This document shows, piece by piece, positions 54,070-61,944 of a stretch of 64,000 nucleotides of DNA. The stretch covers positions 9,484-73,483 of the forward strand of contig DATCFU010000198.1 in NCBI GenBank assembly GCA_036509315.1, read 5' to 3'. The notes beneath the pieces were generated by a model, which worked only from the letters and a program-made list of their open reading frames with translations, was not told the origin of the DNA and did no database searches. Source of the DNA: PALSA-607 sp036509315 (GTDB lineage: Bacteria > Actinomycetota > Actinomycetes > Acidothermales > Acidothermaceae). The translations under genes and the position numbers were made by a program. Within the stretch, counting starts at the first letter, position 1. Each line of letters opens with the position of its first letter.

Positions 54070-54094
54070 TTAGTCGGCGGCGGCAGGATGTCAA
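54067..54094 (-). promoter_or_regulatory. dnaK operon promoter (vegetative sigma type)
   Basis: On the minus strand, TTGACA (54089-54094) is followed after 16 bp by TAACAT (54067-54072). It sits between and partly under the two HAIR repeats, the arrangement expected for HspR repression. It is about 70 bp upstream of the dnaK ATG. Confidence 0.72.
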
Positions 54095-54098
54095 GGCG

Positions 54099-54123
54099 AA
54101 GTTGAGTGTGTTCGGCTCAACTT
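54099..54123. promoter_or_regulatory. HAIR operator 2 (HspR-binding)
   Basis: AAGTTGAG and CTCAACTT are perfect inverted repeats with a 9-bp spacer, matching the central TTGAGT-N7-RCTCAA pattern of HAIR. It lies just upstream of the -35 box. Confidence 0.82.
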
Positions 54124-54292
54124 TGAGAAGCGAACAAATCACTCTGCGAAGTCGGCTTGCATCGAGCGGGATGTTGAGCGGGATTGCGCATAGCCGCAGG
54201 CGGGTGGGGTAGTTTCGCCGAGCGGCGCGCACTAGCCTCGGGAAGCCGAGGCGGTCCACAAGTGACGCCTGAGGTCTATTCGGAGGTCGTTG

Positions 54293-55966
54293 ATGTCGTC
54301 GAGTCCACGCGTGCTCCGGTGCCTCCGTGGCGGGGTTGCTGCGATCACCGTGGCTGGCGGCTGCCTCATCGCCGCGTCGGGTGGCGCGGCGGCGGCGCCC
54401 ACCGCCGTCCGTGCCTTCGTGCCTTCGGCGCTACCTGCTGCGTTGCCCTCGAACGTGCAGCGCATTTCGGGCGCGAGCCGGTTCGATACCGCCATCGCGA
54501 CGTCTCGGGACGAGTTCCCTCTCGATGGCAGCGCTGCGGCCGTCGTGCTCACCCGCGCCGACACCTATCCCGACGCCCTGGCGGGTGTACCGCTGGCGGC
54601 CAAGGTGGGTGGTCCGCTGCTGTTGACGTCGTCCAACTCCCTGAGCGCCGCGGTTCGCGCCGAGATCGTCCGCGTGCTGCCCGCCGGTGGCCAGGTCTAC
54701 ATCCTGGGCGGGACGTCGGCGGTGAGCGCTGCGGTCGAGACCACGATCACCGGCCTCGGGTTTGTCGTGCATCGCCTTGCCGGTGCCAACCGATTCGCGA
54801 CCGCGGTTGCCGTAGCTGGCGCGCTCGGCAATCCGACAACGGTGCTCGAGGCAACCGGCTTGAACTTCCCTGACGCTCTCGCCGGTGGTCCGGCGGCAAT
54901 CGAAGACGGCGCCGCGATCCTGCTCACCAATGGCAAGGTGCAGGCGGCAGAGACCAGCGCGTACCTTGCCGCACACACCGGAGGGTCTCACTTCGCTCTC
55001 GGAGGCCCGGCAGCCGCGGCCGACCCGTCGGCCGTCGCGATCTCGGGCGACGACCGCTACCAGACGGCAGCGCAGGTGGCGGAGACCTTCTTCCACACAC
55101 CCGACGTCGCCGGTATTGCGACCGGCACCAACTTCCCTGACGCGCTCGCCGCCGGCCCCGACCTCGCTTCCAAGGATGCGCCGCTGCTGCTCGTGCCGCC
55201 TGCGGGCGTGCTGCCGTCAGGGACTACGGGCCAGCTGATCAAGTACGCGCAGACGCTTCGCAGCGCTTTGGTCTTCGGAGGTACCGCGTCGGTGGCCGAC
55301 AGTGTCGCTGCCCAGGTCGGCACGTTAGCGAACTTGAGCGCGACGGCCACGACCGCGTCGACGTCGCCCACCTTTAGCGGTCAGTTCGGCATCCTGAGCA
55401 CGCACCTGCACACCAACGCGGGCGTGGCCAACACGACCCAGGTATTCGACGGCAGCGCTGGCAGTTCGACGCTCTACACGCAGGGCATGGGCTCGAAGGT
55501 CATCCCAGGTACGGCGACCCGCGCCGACTTCAACGCCTTCCCAACCAACAACTCGGGCGCGCTGGAGTCGGCGGTCAATACCGCGTTCGCCGCGGTGTAC
55601 GCGTCGGAGGGCTACAAGTCGACCGATGCCGGTGCGCAGTTCCTGGTCAACGCCGAGCAGGTGTTACTGAACCCGCTCGCGTCACCGACACTGCGTCTCG
55701 CGGTGTACGTCGCGCTGCTCAACTCGCCGGGCACCACCGCCACGTCGGGTGCCAAGGACGCGAACGGCCGTGTCGGTGTCGCCATTTCCGGCACGATCAG
55801 CGGCAATGGCAGCCTCACCCCAGAGCAGCTCTCGTACATCTTCGATCCGACCACGGGCAACCTGCTCGAGGACGACATCTTGGGTGGGGGTGTCGTGCTC
55901 GTGTCCAGTACCGTGACCACCTTCGCAACAGCCAGTACGGCGCCTGGGGACCCCTACCCGAACTGA
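54293..55966 (+). CDS. Secreted protein with three cell-wall-binding type 2 repeats
   Basis: 557 residues: signal peptide (GGVAAITVAGGCLIAASGGAAAA), then three CWB2 (PF04122-like) repeats, each with R(I/L)xGxxRFxTA, NFPDALAxxP and LGG-type segments (about residues 57-150, 151-240 and 245-340). A roughly 190-residue C-terminal domain rich in Thr/Ser/Ala follows and is not CWB2; it resembles the extracytoplasmic domains of some actinobacterial anti-sigma-like proteins. Exported and possibly wall-associated through the repeats. ATG 54293 has GGAGG upstream at 54282-54286. Confidence 0.85.
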   Translation: MSSSPRVLRCLRGGVAAITVAGGCLIAASGGAAAAPTAVRAFVPSALPAALPSNVQRISGASRFDTAIATSRDEFPLDGSAAAVVLTRADTYPDALAGVPLAAKVGGPLLLTSSNSLSAAVRAEIVRVLPAGGQVYILGGTSAVSAAVETTITGLGFVVHRLAGANRFATAVAVAGALGNPTTVLEATGLNFPDALAGGPAAIEDGAAILLTNGKVQAAETSAYLAAHTGGSHFALGGPAAAADPSAVAISGDDRYQTAAQVAETFFHTPDVAGIATGTNFPDALAAGPDLASKDAPLLLVPPAGVLPSGTTGQLIKYAQTLRSALVFGGTASVADSVAAQVGTLANLSATATTASTSPTFSGQFGILSTHLHTNAGVANTTQVFDGSAGSSTLYTQGMGSKVIPGTATRADFNAFPTNNSGALESAVNTAFAAVYASEGYKSTDAGAQFLVNAEQVLLNPLASPTLRLAVYVALLNSPGTTATSGAKDANGRVGVAISGTISGNGSLTPEQLSYIFDPTTGNLLEDDILGGGVVLVSSTVTTFATASTAPGDPYPN

Positions 55967-56044
55967 GACCGTCAAACTGCAAAGTTCACCGCAGTCGGGT
56001 GCCGCTGCGGCCGATTGATTGCGGCTAGCTGATGAGGAGCACCG

Positions 56045-58171
56045 ATGGCCCTGCGCATCGTCATCGGTGCGATCGCCACGGCCGTCGCGTTCGGGCTGAC
56101 CGGCCGTCGCTTGTGGTGGTTGTTCCGGCTGATCCGGTCAGGGCAACCAGCAATAGATCGGGCCGGACGTCGATCAGCTGGCGCTGCTGATCAGGGCCCG
56201 AACGTGAAGGGCCTAGCCACAAATGTGAAGGGCCCAGGGGCCGAGCTGACCGAGGTCATCGGTCAACGCAAGCTGCTGGCGTGGACGATCCCCGGCCTTG
56301 CACACGCGGTCACGTTCTGGGCGTTCCTCGTCCTTGGACTCACCATCGTTGAGGCGTACGGCGCGCTGTTCAAGGCGAACTTCGGGATCGGCGAGTGGGC
56401 CGGACTCGGGTTCATCGAAGACCTGTTCGCGACCCTTGTGCTCGTTGCTTTGGTCGTGTTCACCAAGATTCGATTCTTCAATCGCGAGTCGCGCCGTGGC
56501 CGCGCATCACGCTTCTACGGCTCGCACAGCCGCGCTGCGTGGGTGATCCTCGGCATGATCTTCGCTGTGATCGCGACGTTGCTGCTGTATCGCGGCGCAC
56601 AGATGAATACCGGTAACTTCCCCTACCGTCCTTATCCCTGGTCGTTCGCGTCGTGGCTGGTGTCGCGAGCGTTGCACCCGCTCGGTGCCGCCAACCACGG
56701 CATCGAGACGTTCTTCGTGCTCGCCCAGCTGATCGTCGTCCTGTCGTTCCTTGTTCTGGTGACCTACTCGAAGCACTTGCACATCGTGTTCGCGCCGCTG
56801 AACATCTATTTCGCGCGAAAGCCCGACGCGCTCGGGCCGCTGCTGCCGATGTACTCCGGTGACCACCAGATCGACTTCGAAAACCCTTTGGACGATGACA
56901 ATTTCGGCGTCGGCAAGGTTGAGGACCTCACCTGGAAAGGTCTGCTCGATCTCTCGACCTGCACCGAATGCGGCAGGTGCCAGTCGGTGTGCCCCGCATG
57001 GAATACGGGCAAGGTACTGAATCCGAAGCTCATCATCACGCAGCTGCGTGACCACCTGTTCGATAAGGCGCCGGCGCTGTTGTCGGGCGCCGAATCTGCG
57101 GCGGCGATGCGGCCACTGGTCGGCACCATCGAGCAGGGCGGGGTGATCGACCCTGAGGCACTCTGGGCGTGCACATCGTGCGGCGCATGCGTGCAGGAAT
57201 GCCCGGTCGACATCGAGCATGTCGACCACATCATGGACATGCGCCGGCATCAGGTACTGGTCGAGTCGGCATTCCCGGCTGAGGCAGGCGGCATGATGCG
57301 CAACCTCGAGAACGCCGGCAATCCCTGGGGCTTGCCCGCATCGACCCGGTTGGCGTGGACCGAAGGCCTACCGTTCGACGTCCGCGTTGTTGGTCGAGGT
57401 TCGCAGATTCCCGACGACGTCGAGTACCTGTTTTGGGTTGGCTGCGCCGGCGCGTCCGACGACCGAGCACGCACATCGACCCGTGCAGTCGCCGAGCTTT
57501 TGCACACCGCCGGCGTGCAGTTCGCGGTGCTCGGACCCCTCGAGACGTGCACCGGTGATCCGGCGCGGCGGATGGGCAACGAGTTCGTCTACCAGCAACT
57601 CGCGCAGCAAAACGTCGCCACGCTGCAGTCGGTCGGTGCACGCAAGATCGTCGCTTCGTGCCCGCACTGCTTCAACACGATCGCGCGGGAGTATCCGCAG
57701 ATCGGCGGCAACTTCGATGTCGTGCATCACACCGAGTTGCTGGCGACTTTGGTGGCCGAAGGCCGGTTGCAGGCGTCGTCCGCCGTGGATTCGTCGGTGA
57801 CGTATCACGACCCGTGTTACCTCGGACGGCACAACAAGGTCTACGGGCAACCGCGCGATGTGCTCGCTGCGGTACCGGGGCTCACGTCGACGGAAATGCC
57901 GCGCTGCAAGGAACGCGGATTCTGCTGCGGCGCCGGCGGTGCGCGAATGTGGATGGAGGAGCGCGTCGGCAAGCGGATCAATCACGAGCGCATCGACGAA
58001 GCGCTCGCGCTGGATCCGGACGTCGTCGTGACGGCCTGCCCCTACTGCCGGGTCATGCTCGGTGACGCAGTGCGTGATCGGCAGTCGCAGGGGTCGGCGC
58101 GGGCAGACGTCGTCGTGATCGACGTCGCCGAGGTGTTGCTGCGCTCGGTCCGCGGCCCCGGCCCGGCTTAG
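56045..58171 (+). CDS. Membrane-bound (Fe-S)-binding oxidoreductase, heterodisulfide-reductase-like
   Basis: 708 residues. The N-terminal half has about five membrane helices resembling NarI/HdrE-type cytochrome b subunits. Two 4Fe-4S ferredoxin motifs follow (C306-T-E-C-G-R-C-Q-S-V-C316-P and C376-T-S-C-G-A-C-V-Q-E-C386-P). Two CCG domains complete it (CTGDPARRMG with SCPHCFNT; DPCYLGRHN with CCGAGGARMW and ACPYC). It probably passes electrons between the quinone pool and a soluble partner; M. tuberculosis Rv0338c is the homologue. The linker at residues 50-65 contains an imperfect NVKG repeat coded by GGGCCC-rich DNA. Confidence 0.9.
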   Translation: MALRIVIGAIATAVAFGLTGRRLWWLFRLIRSGQPAIDRAGRRSAGAADQGPNVKGLATNVKGPGAELTEVIGQRKLLAWTIPGLAHAVTFWAFLVLGLTIVEAYGALFKANFGIGEWAGLGFIEDLFATLVLVALVVFTKIRFFNRESRRGRASRFYGSHSRAAWVILGMIFAVIATLLLYRGAQMNTGNFPYRPYPWSFASWLVSRALHPLGAANHGIETFFVLAQLIVVLSFLVLVTYSKHLHIVFAPLNIYFARKPDALGPLLPMYSGDHQIDFENPLDDDNFGVGKVEDLTWKGLLDLSTCTECGRCQSVCPAWNTGKVLNPKLIITQLRDHLFDKAPALLSGAESAAAMRPLVGTIEQGGVIDPEALWACTSCGACVQECPVDIEHVDHIMDMRRHQVLVESAFPAEAGGMMRNLENAGNPWGLPASTRLAWTEGLPFDVRVVGRGSQIPDDVEYLFWVGCAGASDDRARTSTRAVAELLHTAGVQFAVLGPLETCTGDPARRMGNEFVYQQLAQQNVATLQSVGARKIVASCPHCFNTIAREYPQIGGNFDVVHHTELLATLVAEGRLQASSAVDSSVTYHDPCYLGRHNKVYGQPRDVLAAVPGLTSTEMPRCKERGFCCGAGGARMWMEERVGKRINHERIDEALALDPDVVVTACPYCRVMLGDAVRDRQSQGSARADVVVIDVAEVLLRSVRGPGPA

Positions 58172-58527
58172 CTGCGGCAGAGGCAAAACGGGTGACCGTC
58201 GAGGTCGGCGAACACCCGAAACGTCGGATGCTCGGCCGAGTCGTCGAGCAGCGTCGCACCCAGGGCCAGCGCGCGGGCGTGCTCGGCATCCATGTCGTCG
58301 ACGATGAAGTCGACGTGGGCCTGCTGTGGTCGGGTCGGGTCTGGCCAGTCAGGCTTGATGTGATCGGGCGCGAGCTGAATCGAGAACGCGGCGCCGGTAT
58401 CGGTCTGCAGGTCGATCCAGTCGCCGTCGGTTCGCACGATCGGCCAACCGGTCAACTCGGAGTAAAACGCCGCCGCCGCGTGGGGGTCGGCGCTGTCGAA
58501 GACGACGTTTCCGAGGCGCATCGCCAT
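58168..58527 (-). CDS. VOC family (glyoxalase-like) protein
   Basis: 119 residues with the vicinal oxygen chelate layout: LGNVVFDSADPHAAAAFYSELTGW, then AHVDFIVDDMDAEHARALALGATLL and DLDGHPFCLC. Metal-binding or resistance-type activity is possible; substrate unknown. ATG 58527 follows GCGGAGGT. The stop overlaps the convergent Fe-S oxidoreductase stop by 4 bp. Confidence 0.85.
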   Translation of the reverse strand: MAMRLGNVVFDSADPHAAAAFYSELTGWPIVRTDGDWIDLQTDTGAAFSIQLAPDHIKPDWPDPTRPQQAHVDFIVDDMDAEHARALALGATLLDDSAEHPTFRVFADLDGHPFCLCRS

Positions 58528-58546
58528 CGGTACCTCCGCGTGAGTC

Positions 58547-59122
58547 CTAGATCTGGGTGCGGTGAAAGTTCTGCCACGACCGGGACGGCGTGGGCCCGCG
58601 CTGTCCTTGATATCGCGAGCCATAGACAGAACTGCCGTACGGGAACTCGGAGGGCGAGGAGGTGCGGAAGAGGCACAGCTGCCCGATCTTCATCCCGGGC
58701 CAGAGCTTGATCGGCAGTGTCGCGACATTGCTGAGCTCGAGGGTGACGTGGCCGGAGAATCCCGGGTCGATCCAGCCGGCGGTGCTGTGGGTCAGGAGGC
58801 CAAGCCGGCCAAGGCTCGACTTCCCCTCGAGACGCCCGGCTACGTCGTCCGGCAAGGTAATGACCTCATAGGTCGAGGCCAGCACGAACTCGCCTGGGTG
58901 CAAGATGAAGGGCTCGTCGACGGCCGGCTCGACCAAGCGGGTGAGGTCAGGCTGCTCGATGGCCGGGTCGATATGCGGGTAGCGATGGTTCTCGAAGACC
59001 CGAAAGTACTTGTCGATCCGGACGTCGACACTCGACGGCTGGACCATGATCGGGTCGTACGGATCGAGGACGACGCGGCCCGCCGCGAGCTCGGCCCTGA
59101 TGTCGCGGTCGGAGAGCAGCAC
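58547..59122 (-). CDS. dcd: dCTP deaminase (probably dUMP-forming)
   Basis: 191 residues: MLLSDRDIRAELAAGRVVLDP at the start, VQPSSVDVRID, GRLEGKSSLGRLGLLTHSTAGWIDPGFSG (active site), and IGQLCLF. The length and pattern match the actinobacterial bifunctional dCTP deaminase/dUTPase. It supplies dUMP for thymidylate synthesis. It precedes the VOC gene by 19 bp. Confidence 0.94.
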   Translation of the reverse strand: MLLSDRDIRAELAAGRVVLDPYDPIMVQPSSVDVRIDKYFRVFENHRYPHIDPAIEQPDLTRLVEPAVDEPFILHPGEFVLASTYEVITLPDDVAGRLEGKSSLGRLGLLTHSTAGWIDPGFSGHVTLELSNVATLPIKLWPGMKIGQLCLFRTSSPSEFPYGSSVYGSRYQGQRGPTPSRSWQNFHRTQI

Positions 59123-59175
59123 GCGCGCAATCTATCGGTCCGTGCGCGGCGCGCTACCAGCGAGTCGGGCGCCGA

Positions 59176-59706
59176 TCACGCGCTGGCTTCGGCCGCTCGC
59201 TGCATCTGGTTGAGGTGCGCCAGATCGTGCGCGGCGATCTTGCGCACGGTCTCGTCCAAGGTCTCAGGACCCTGCTGCGAATGGTTTGCCGACCGCTCCT
59301 TACCCCCCGGCCAGTTGGCTTGCAGCACCAGCATGTTCGCTGCCCGTAGCCCCGACCACGCCTCGAGGAGCTCGGCGAACGGTGGGCGCGGCATCGGCGT
59401 CCAGAGCTTCTCGTCGTAGCCCGGGTAGCTCGGGCTGTCTTCGGTGAGCATCAGCCGCCAGCGGAAGCCGTAGACCAGGTCGACGTCGAACAGGTGGCCG
59501 GTGATCTGGGCGACCGACCATTCGCCGTCGACAGGCTGGTTCGTTAGCTGTTCGCTGGTGAGATCGCCGGTGATGGCGCGCCACTTCTCGACGGTTGTGC
59601 CGAGAGTGGCAATGGGGTCGGTCTCGCCGATCAGGTCGAGCAACGCCTGCTTATACAGCGCCGGCTGAGCTGTGGCGTCGGGGATCACGATCGGTTCGGT
59701 TGCCAT
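59176..59706 (-). CDS. DinB-superfamily protein (mycothiol-dependent maleylpyruvate isomerase-like fold)
   Basis: 176 residues of four-helix DinB type: TTVEKWRAITGDLTSEQLTNQPVDGEWSVAQITGHLFDVDLVYGFRWR carries the first metal His (GH), and the C-terminal AAHDLAHLNQMQ has the conserved HxxxH pair. The enzymatic role is unknown. ATG 59706 with GGGAGG upstream; the frame opens at 59820 without support. Confidence 0.85.
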   Translation of the reverse strand: MATEPIVIPDATAQPALYKQALLDLIGETDPIATLGTTVEKWRAITGDLTSEQLTNQPVDGEWSVAQITGHLFDVDLVYGFRWRLMLTEDSPSYPGYDEKLWTPMPRPPFAELLEAWSGLRAANMLVLQANWPGGKERSANHSQQGPETLDETVRKIAAHDLAHLNQMQRAAEASA

Positions 59707-60017
59707 GGGACCTCCCTTCGTATCGGACTGCGAATCTGGGACTGCGTGAATCGACGACTGCGTGGCACGGCATTGTGTGCGGACTGTGTATCCGTTTCGC
59801 GGGCCTACTGCCAACTGCATTAGTGAGAGCTACACGATTGCTTTAGTCCAAACAGCGCAATGCCGATTCACCCAAATGGCACCGCGTTCATGTGAACGCG
59901 GTGCATGCCAAGGTGGCCCCGACGATCGACCGCAGGCTCAGCGGAACAGGGCGTTGGTCCCTGTGGGACGGGACCGTTGCGGGTTCGAAGGATCTTGGTC
60001 GTAACCGACGATGAGGT
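59707..60017. other. Divergent 311-bp intergenic region
   Basis: Between the start of the minus-strand DinB gene and the start of a plus-strand small gene. It contains a perfect 12-bp palindrome (59879-59904). No other recognised feature. It is somewhat lower in GC than its neighbours near 59815-59870. Confidence 0.7.
59879..59904. repeat. Perfect 12-bp inverted repeat in divergent region
   Basis: GCACCGCGTTCA and TGAACGCGGTGC are exact reverse complements separated by TG. The position, about 170 bp upstream of the DinB gene and 114 bp upstream of the small gene, suits an operator; a terminator-like hairpin cannot be excluded. Confidence 0.8.
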
Positions 60018-60305
60018 ATGAGTCCAACGCAGCTTGATTCGGAACTCGTCGAGGCGTACTTCGTGGGCGGTCCTGCAGACGGCACCACGACTTACATGAC
60101 CCTCGAGTCGACAGGGTTTCCGCCAGCCCACATGTCGATCCCGGACGACGACGGAGTCACTCGCCACCTGTACAGCGCGCTGATGAGCGAACACGTGGAT
60201 CTGACGGTTTTCCAGTACCTGGGTCCGCTGCCTGCAAGGTTCGAGCAACGCCGGGTGAATGACGTCTCGCCGGCTGCCGGCAAGATCGACCGGCACGACC
60301 GCTAG
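60018..60305 (+). CDS. Small protein of unknown function
   Basis: 95 residues, acidic: VEAYFVGGPADGTTTYMTLESTG, then ITVFQYLGP-like end. The AYFVGGPADG opening and closing FQYLGPLPARF look like short beta proteins seen in phage or island contexts, but I do not recognise a family. Its upstream region lacks a good ribosome binding site. It is a plausible gene on codon use but unproven. Confidence 0.5.
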   Translation: MSPTQLDSELVEAYFVGGPADGTTTYMTLESTGFPPAHMSIPDDDGVTRHLYSALMSEHVDLTVFQYLGPLPARFEQRRVNDVSPAAGKIDRHDR

Positions 60306-60391
60306 TGCAGTCGCGGTGGTGGTTGGGTTGATGGTCGCGTCGGTAGAGTGTTGCCGTCGCCAGGGCTGAATTGTTCGGTCTGTCGACACCC

Positions 60392-60465
60392 GCGGGTGTA
60401 GTTCAATGGCAGAACATCAGCTTCCCAAGCTGACAGTGCGGGTTCGATTCCCGTCACCCGCTCCA
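60392..60465 (+). tRNA. tRNA-Gly (anticodon CCC)
   Basis: The acceptor arms GCGGGTG and CACCCGC pair fully; the CCA end is encoded. The anticodon stem TCAGC/GCTGA encloses the loop TTCCCAA with anticodon CCC at 60424-60426, and the T-arm has GGTTCGATTCC. Discriminator base T, as for glycine tRNAs. tRNA genes are common integration sites, and the DNA to the right is accessory in content. Confidence 0.96.
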
Positions 60466-60683
60466 GCGGAAAACCGCCTCTGACCTGCGGTTTCACACTA
60501 CACCAAGATCACGCTATGTGCCCGCCGGAGCCCCCTGATGCCCGTCTCTGGCCCTGAGTTGTTCCACGTTTGTTCCACGCCGACCTAGCGGATGCGGCAT
60601 TTTGACCCGGAGCTCGGCGTGGTGCCAGAACACGTGGGTCCTTCGCGGTCATGCTTACCGCGAGCGCGTCGAGGGGGCCAACC

Positions 60684-61499
60684 ATGACAATCGTCGTCGC
60701 GATCAGCGTCGCAGACGGGCTCGTGCTTGCAAGCGACAGCGCGACGACGCAGCAGATCGGCAGCTCGACGGGGTTCGTAGACACGATCAACATCTGGAAC
60801 AGCGCCAACAAGATCTTCAACCTTCGAAAGTCTTGGCCGGTTGGCGCGACAACCTGGGGTCGAGCTGACTTCCTAGATCGCTCGGTCGCTTCCCACGCGA
60901 AGGACTTCCGCCAGCTCCTCACGGAGGGCTCGGCGGCAGTCGGCCCGCTCGATCCCTTGACCTACACAATCAAAGAGGTGGCAGACCGGGCGCAGGTCCA
61001 CTTCGACGGGCTATATGCGGCGTCCCCCGGTGGCATCTTCGGGCTCCTCATTGGCGGCTTTGGCGCAGGGGAGGACAGACCGGAGGTCTGGCAGCTCGAC
61101 ATCGAGCCGGGTAAGTCGGTGTTGCATCAACCGCTGCCGTCGGGTGGCGAGGGCATCCTCCAGTGGGGGCAGCCCGAGGCCATCTCGCGCATCGTTGATG
61201 GGGTTAGCCTGCGGCTCGGAGCGGCGCTCGCTAACCTTGGTGTCGATGCGAGCCTCGTCGATAGTTACGTCGAAGCGATCAAGACTCAGATCGGGCTGCC
61301 GATCGTGCACGCAGGTGTGCCCCTCGGGGAGGTCATCGACCTCCCCGAGTTTCTTGTAGACGCAACGATCAAGTTTGTCCGTTTCACACCGGGAGATGCC
61401 TTTGTTGGGGGCCCCATCGAGGTGGCGGCTCTCACCAAGCACGAGGGCTTCAAGTGGATCAAGCGCAAGCACTACTTTTCATCAACCCTGAACCCGTAG
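60684..61499 (+). CDS. Proteasome-beta-like Ntn-hydrolase-fold protein, uncharacterised
   Basis: 271 residues. After the initiator Met the protein starts with Thr2, and TIVVAISVADGLVLASDSATT follows the N-terminal pattern of proteasome beta/HslV subunits (TTxVGxxxxDGVVLAxDxRxT). Asp18 equals the catalytic Asp17, and Lys43 in NKIFNL fits Lys33. So the catalytic set is complete if Met1 is removed. The middle GGIFGLLIGGFGAGEDRPEVWQLD resembles the central strands of the family. The 40 C-terminal residues are basic. Target unknown. ATG 60684 has GAGGGGG upstream; a small gene follows 11 bp later. Confidence 0.72.
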   Translation: MTIVVAISVADGLVLASDSATTQQIGSSTGFVDTINIWNSANKIFNLRKSWPVGATTWGRADFLDRSVASHAKDFRQLLTEGSAAVGPLDPLTYTIKEVADRAQVHFDGLYAASPGGIFGLLIGGFGAGEDRPEVWQLDIEPGKSVLHQPLPSGGEGILQWGQPEAISRIVDGVSLRLGAALANLGVDASLVDSYVEAIKTQIGLPIVHAGVPLGEVIDLPEFLVDATIKFVRFTPGDAFVGGPIEVAALTKHEGFKWIKRKHYFSSTLNP

Positions 61500-61510
61500 G
61501 AGGGCATCAC

Positions 61511-61699
61511 ATGGAGAACACCAACGCCACGCGCGTCCGGGTCTACCGTGAGCGCTCGACTGGCGAGGCGCAGCGCGAGTCCGGCTCAGGGCAGTTCGCT
61601 TCGGTCCGCAAGCCAACGTCTGAGCCGTCTGTCACACCCGCTAAGGCTGCCGACGAACTGCCGCCGCTGCAGTTGAAAGTCCTCCCGAAGAAGGCGTAG
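61511..61699 (+). CDS. Small basic, disordered protein coupled to the Ntn-hydrolase gene
   Basis: 62 residues, rich in Arg, Lys, Ser, Pro and Glu, ending PPLQLKVLPKKA. No fold is evident. A strong TAGGAGGG site 7 bp before the ATG and the 11-bp gap to the preceding gene show an operon. It could be a partner, inhibitor or substrate of the upstream hydrolase. The same reading frame stays open for 77 further codons after the TAG stop. Confidence 0.65.
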   Translation: MENTNATRVRVYRERSTGEAQRESGSGQFASVRKPTSEPSVTPAKAADELPPLQLKVLPKKA

Positions 61700-61933
61700 C
61701 TGCTGGCGGACCTCGAGGCGTCCCGCGCGGATGAACTGTTCTACGTCGGCGGCGCTAGGCGGACATGCCAGCCGACCGTGTTGAAGGCGGTCCGCCGCTG
61801 GGCGACGAGTCCGGCTCGGCTCGATCCCGCGAGGCTTGCCAGTCGTCGCCCGACGGCCGATGGAAAGAAGTACGTCGGGTTCGACCCGGGGATGCCTGGC
61901 GATCTACCCGCGTTCCGCACAAGGCGCCGCTAG
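61700..61933 (+). pseudogene. Open frame continuing after the TAG of the small gene
   Basis: 77 codons in the frame of the small gene run to a TAG at 61931-61933, with segments such as DELFYVGGARRTCQP and KKYVGFDPGMPGDLPAFR that look protein-like. There is no ATG/GTG start near its beginning. It may be the decayed 3' part of a longer gene split by a nonsense codon, or a readthrough extension. Confidence 0.4.
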
Positions 61934-61944
61934 GTTTGCCTACC

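Noticed and set aside
60302..60496. A minus-strand frame giving a GIEPALSAWEADVLPLNYTR-like peptide
   Set aside because: It is the antisense of tRNA-Gly (60392-60465). Such peptides recur in databases as false genes over tRNAs.
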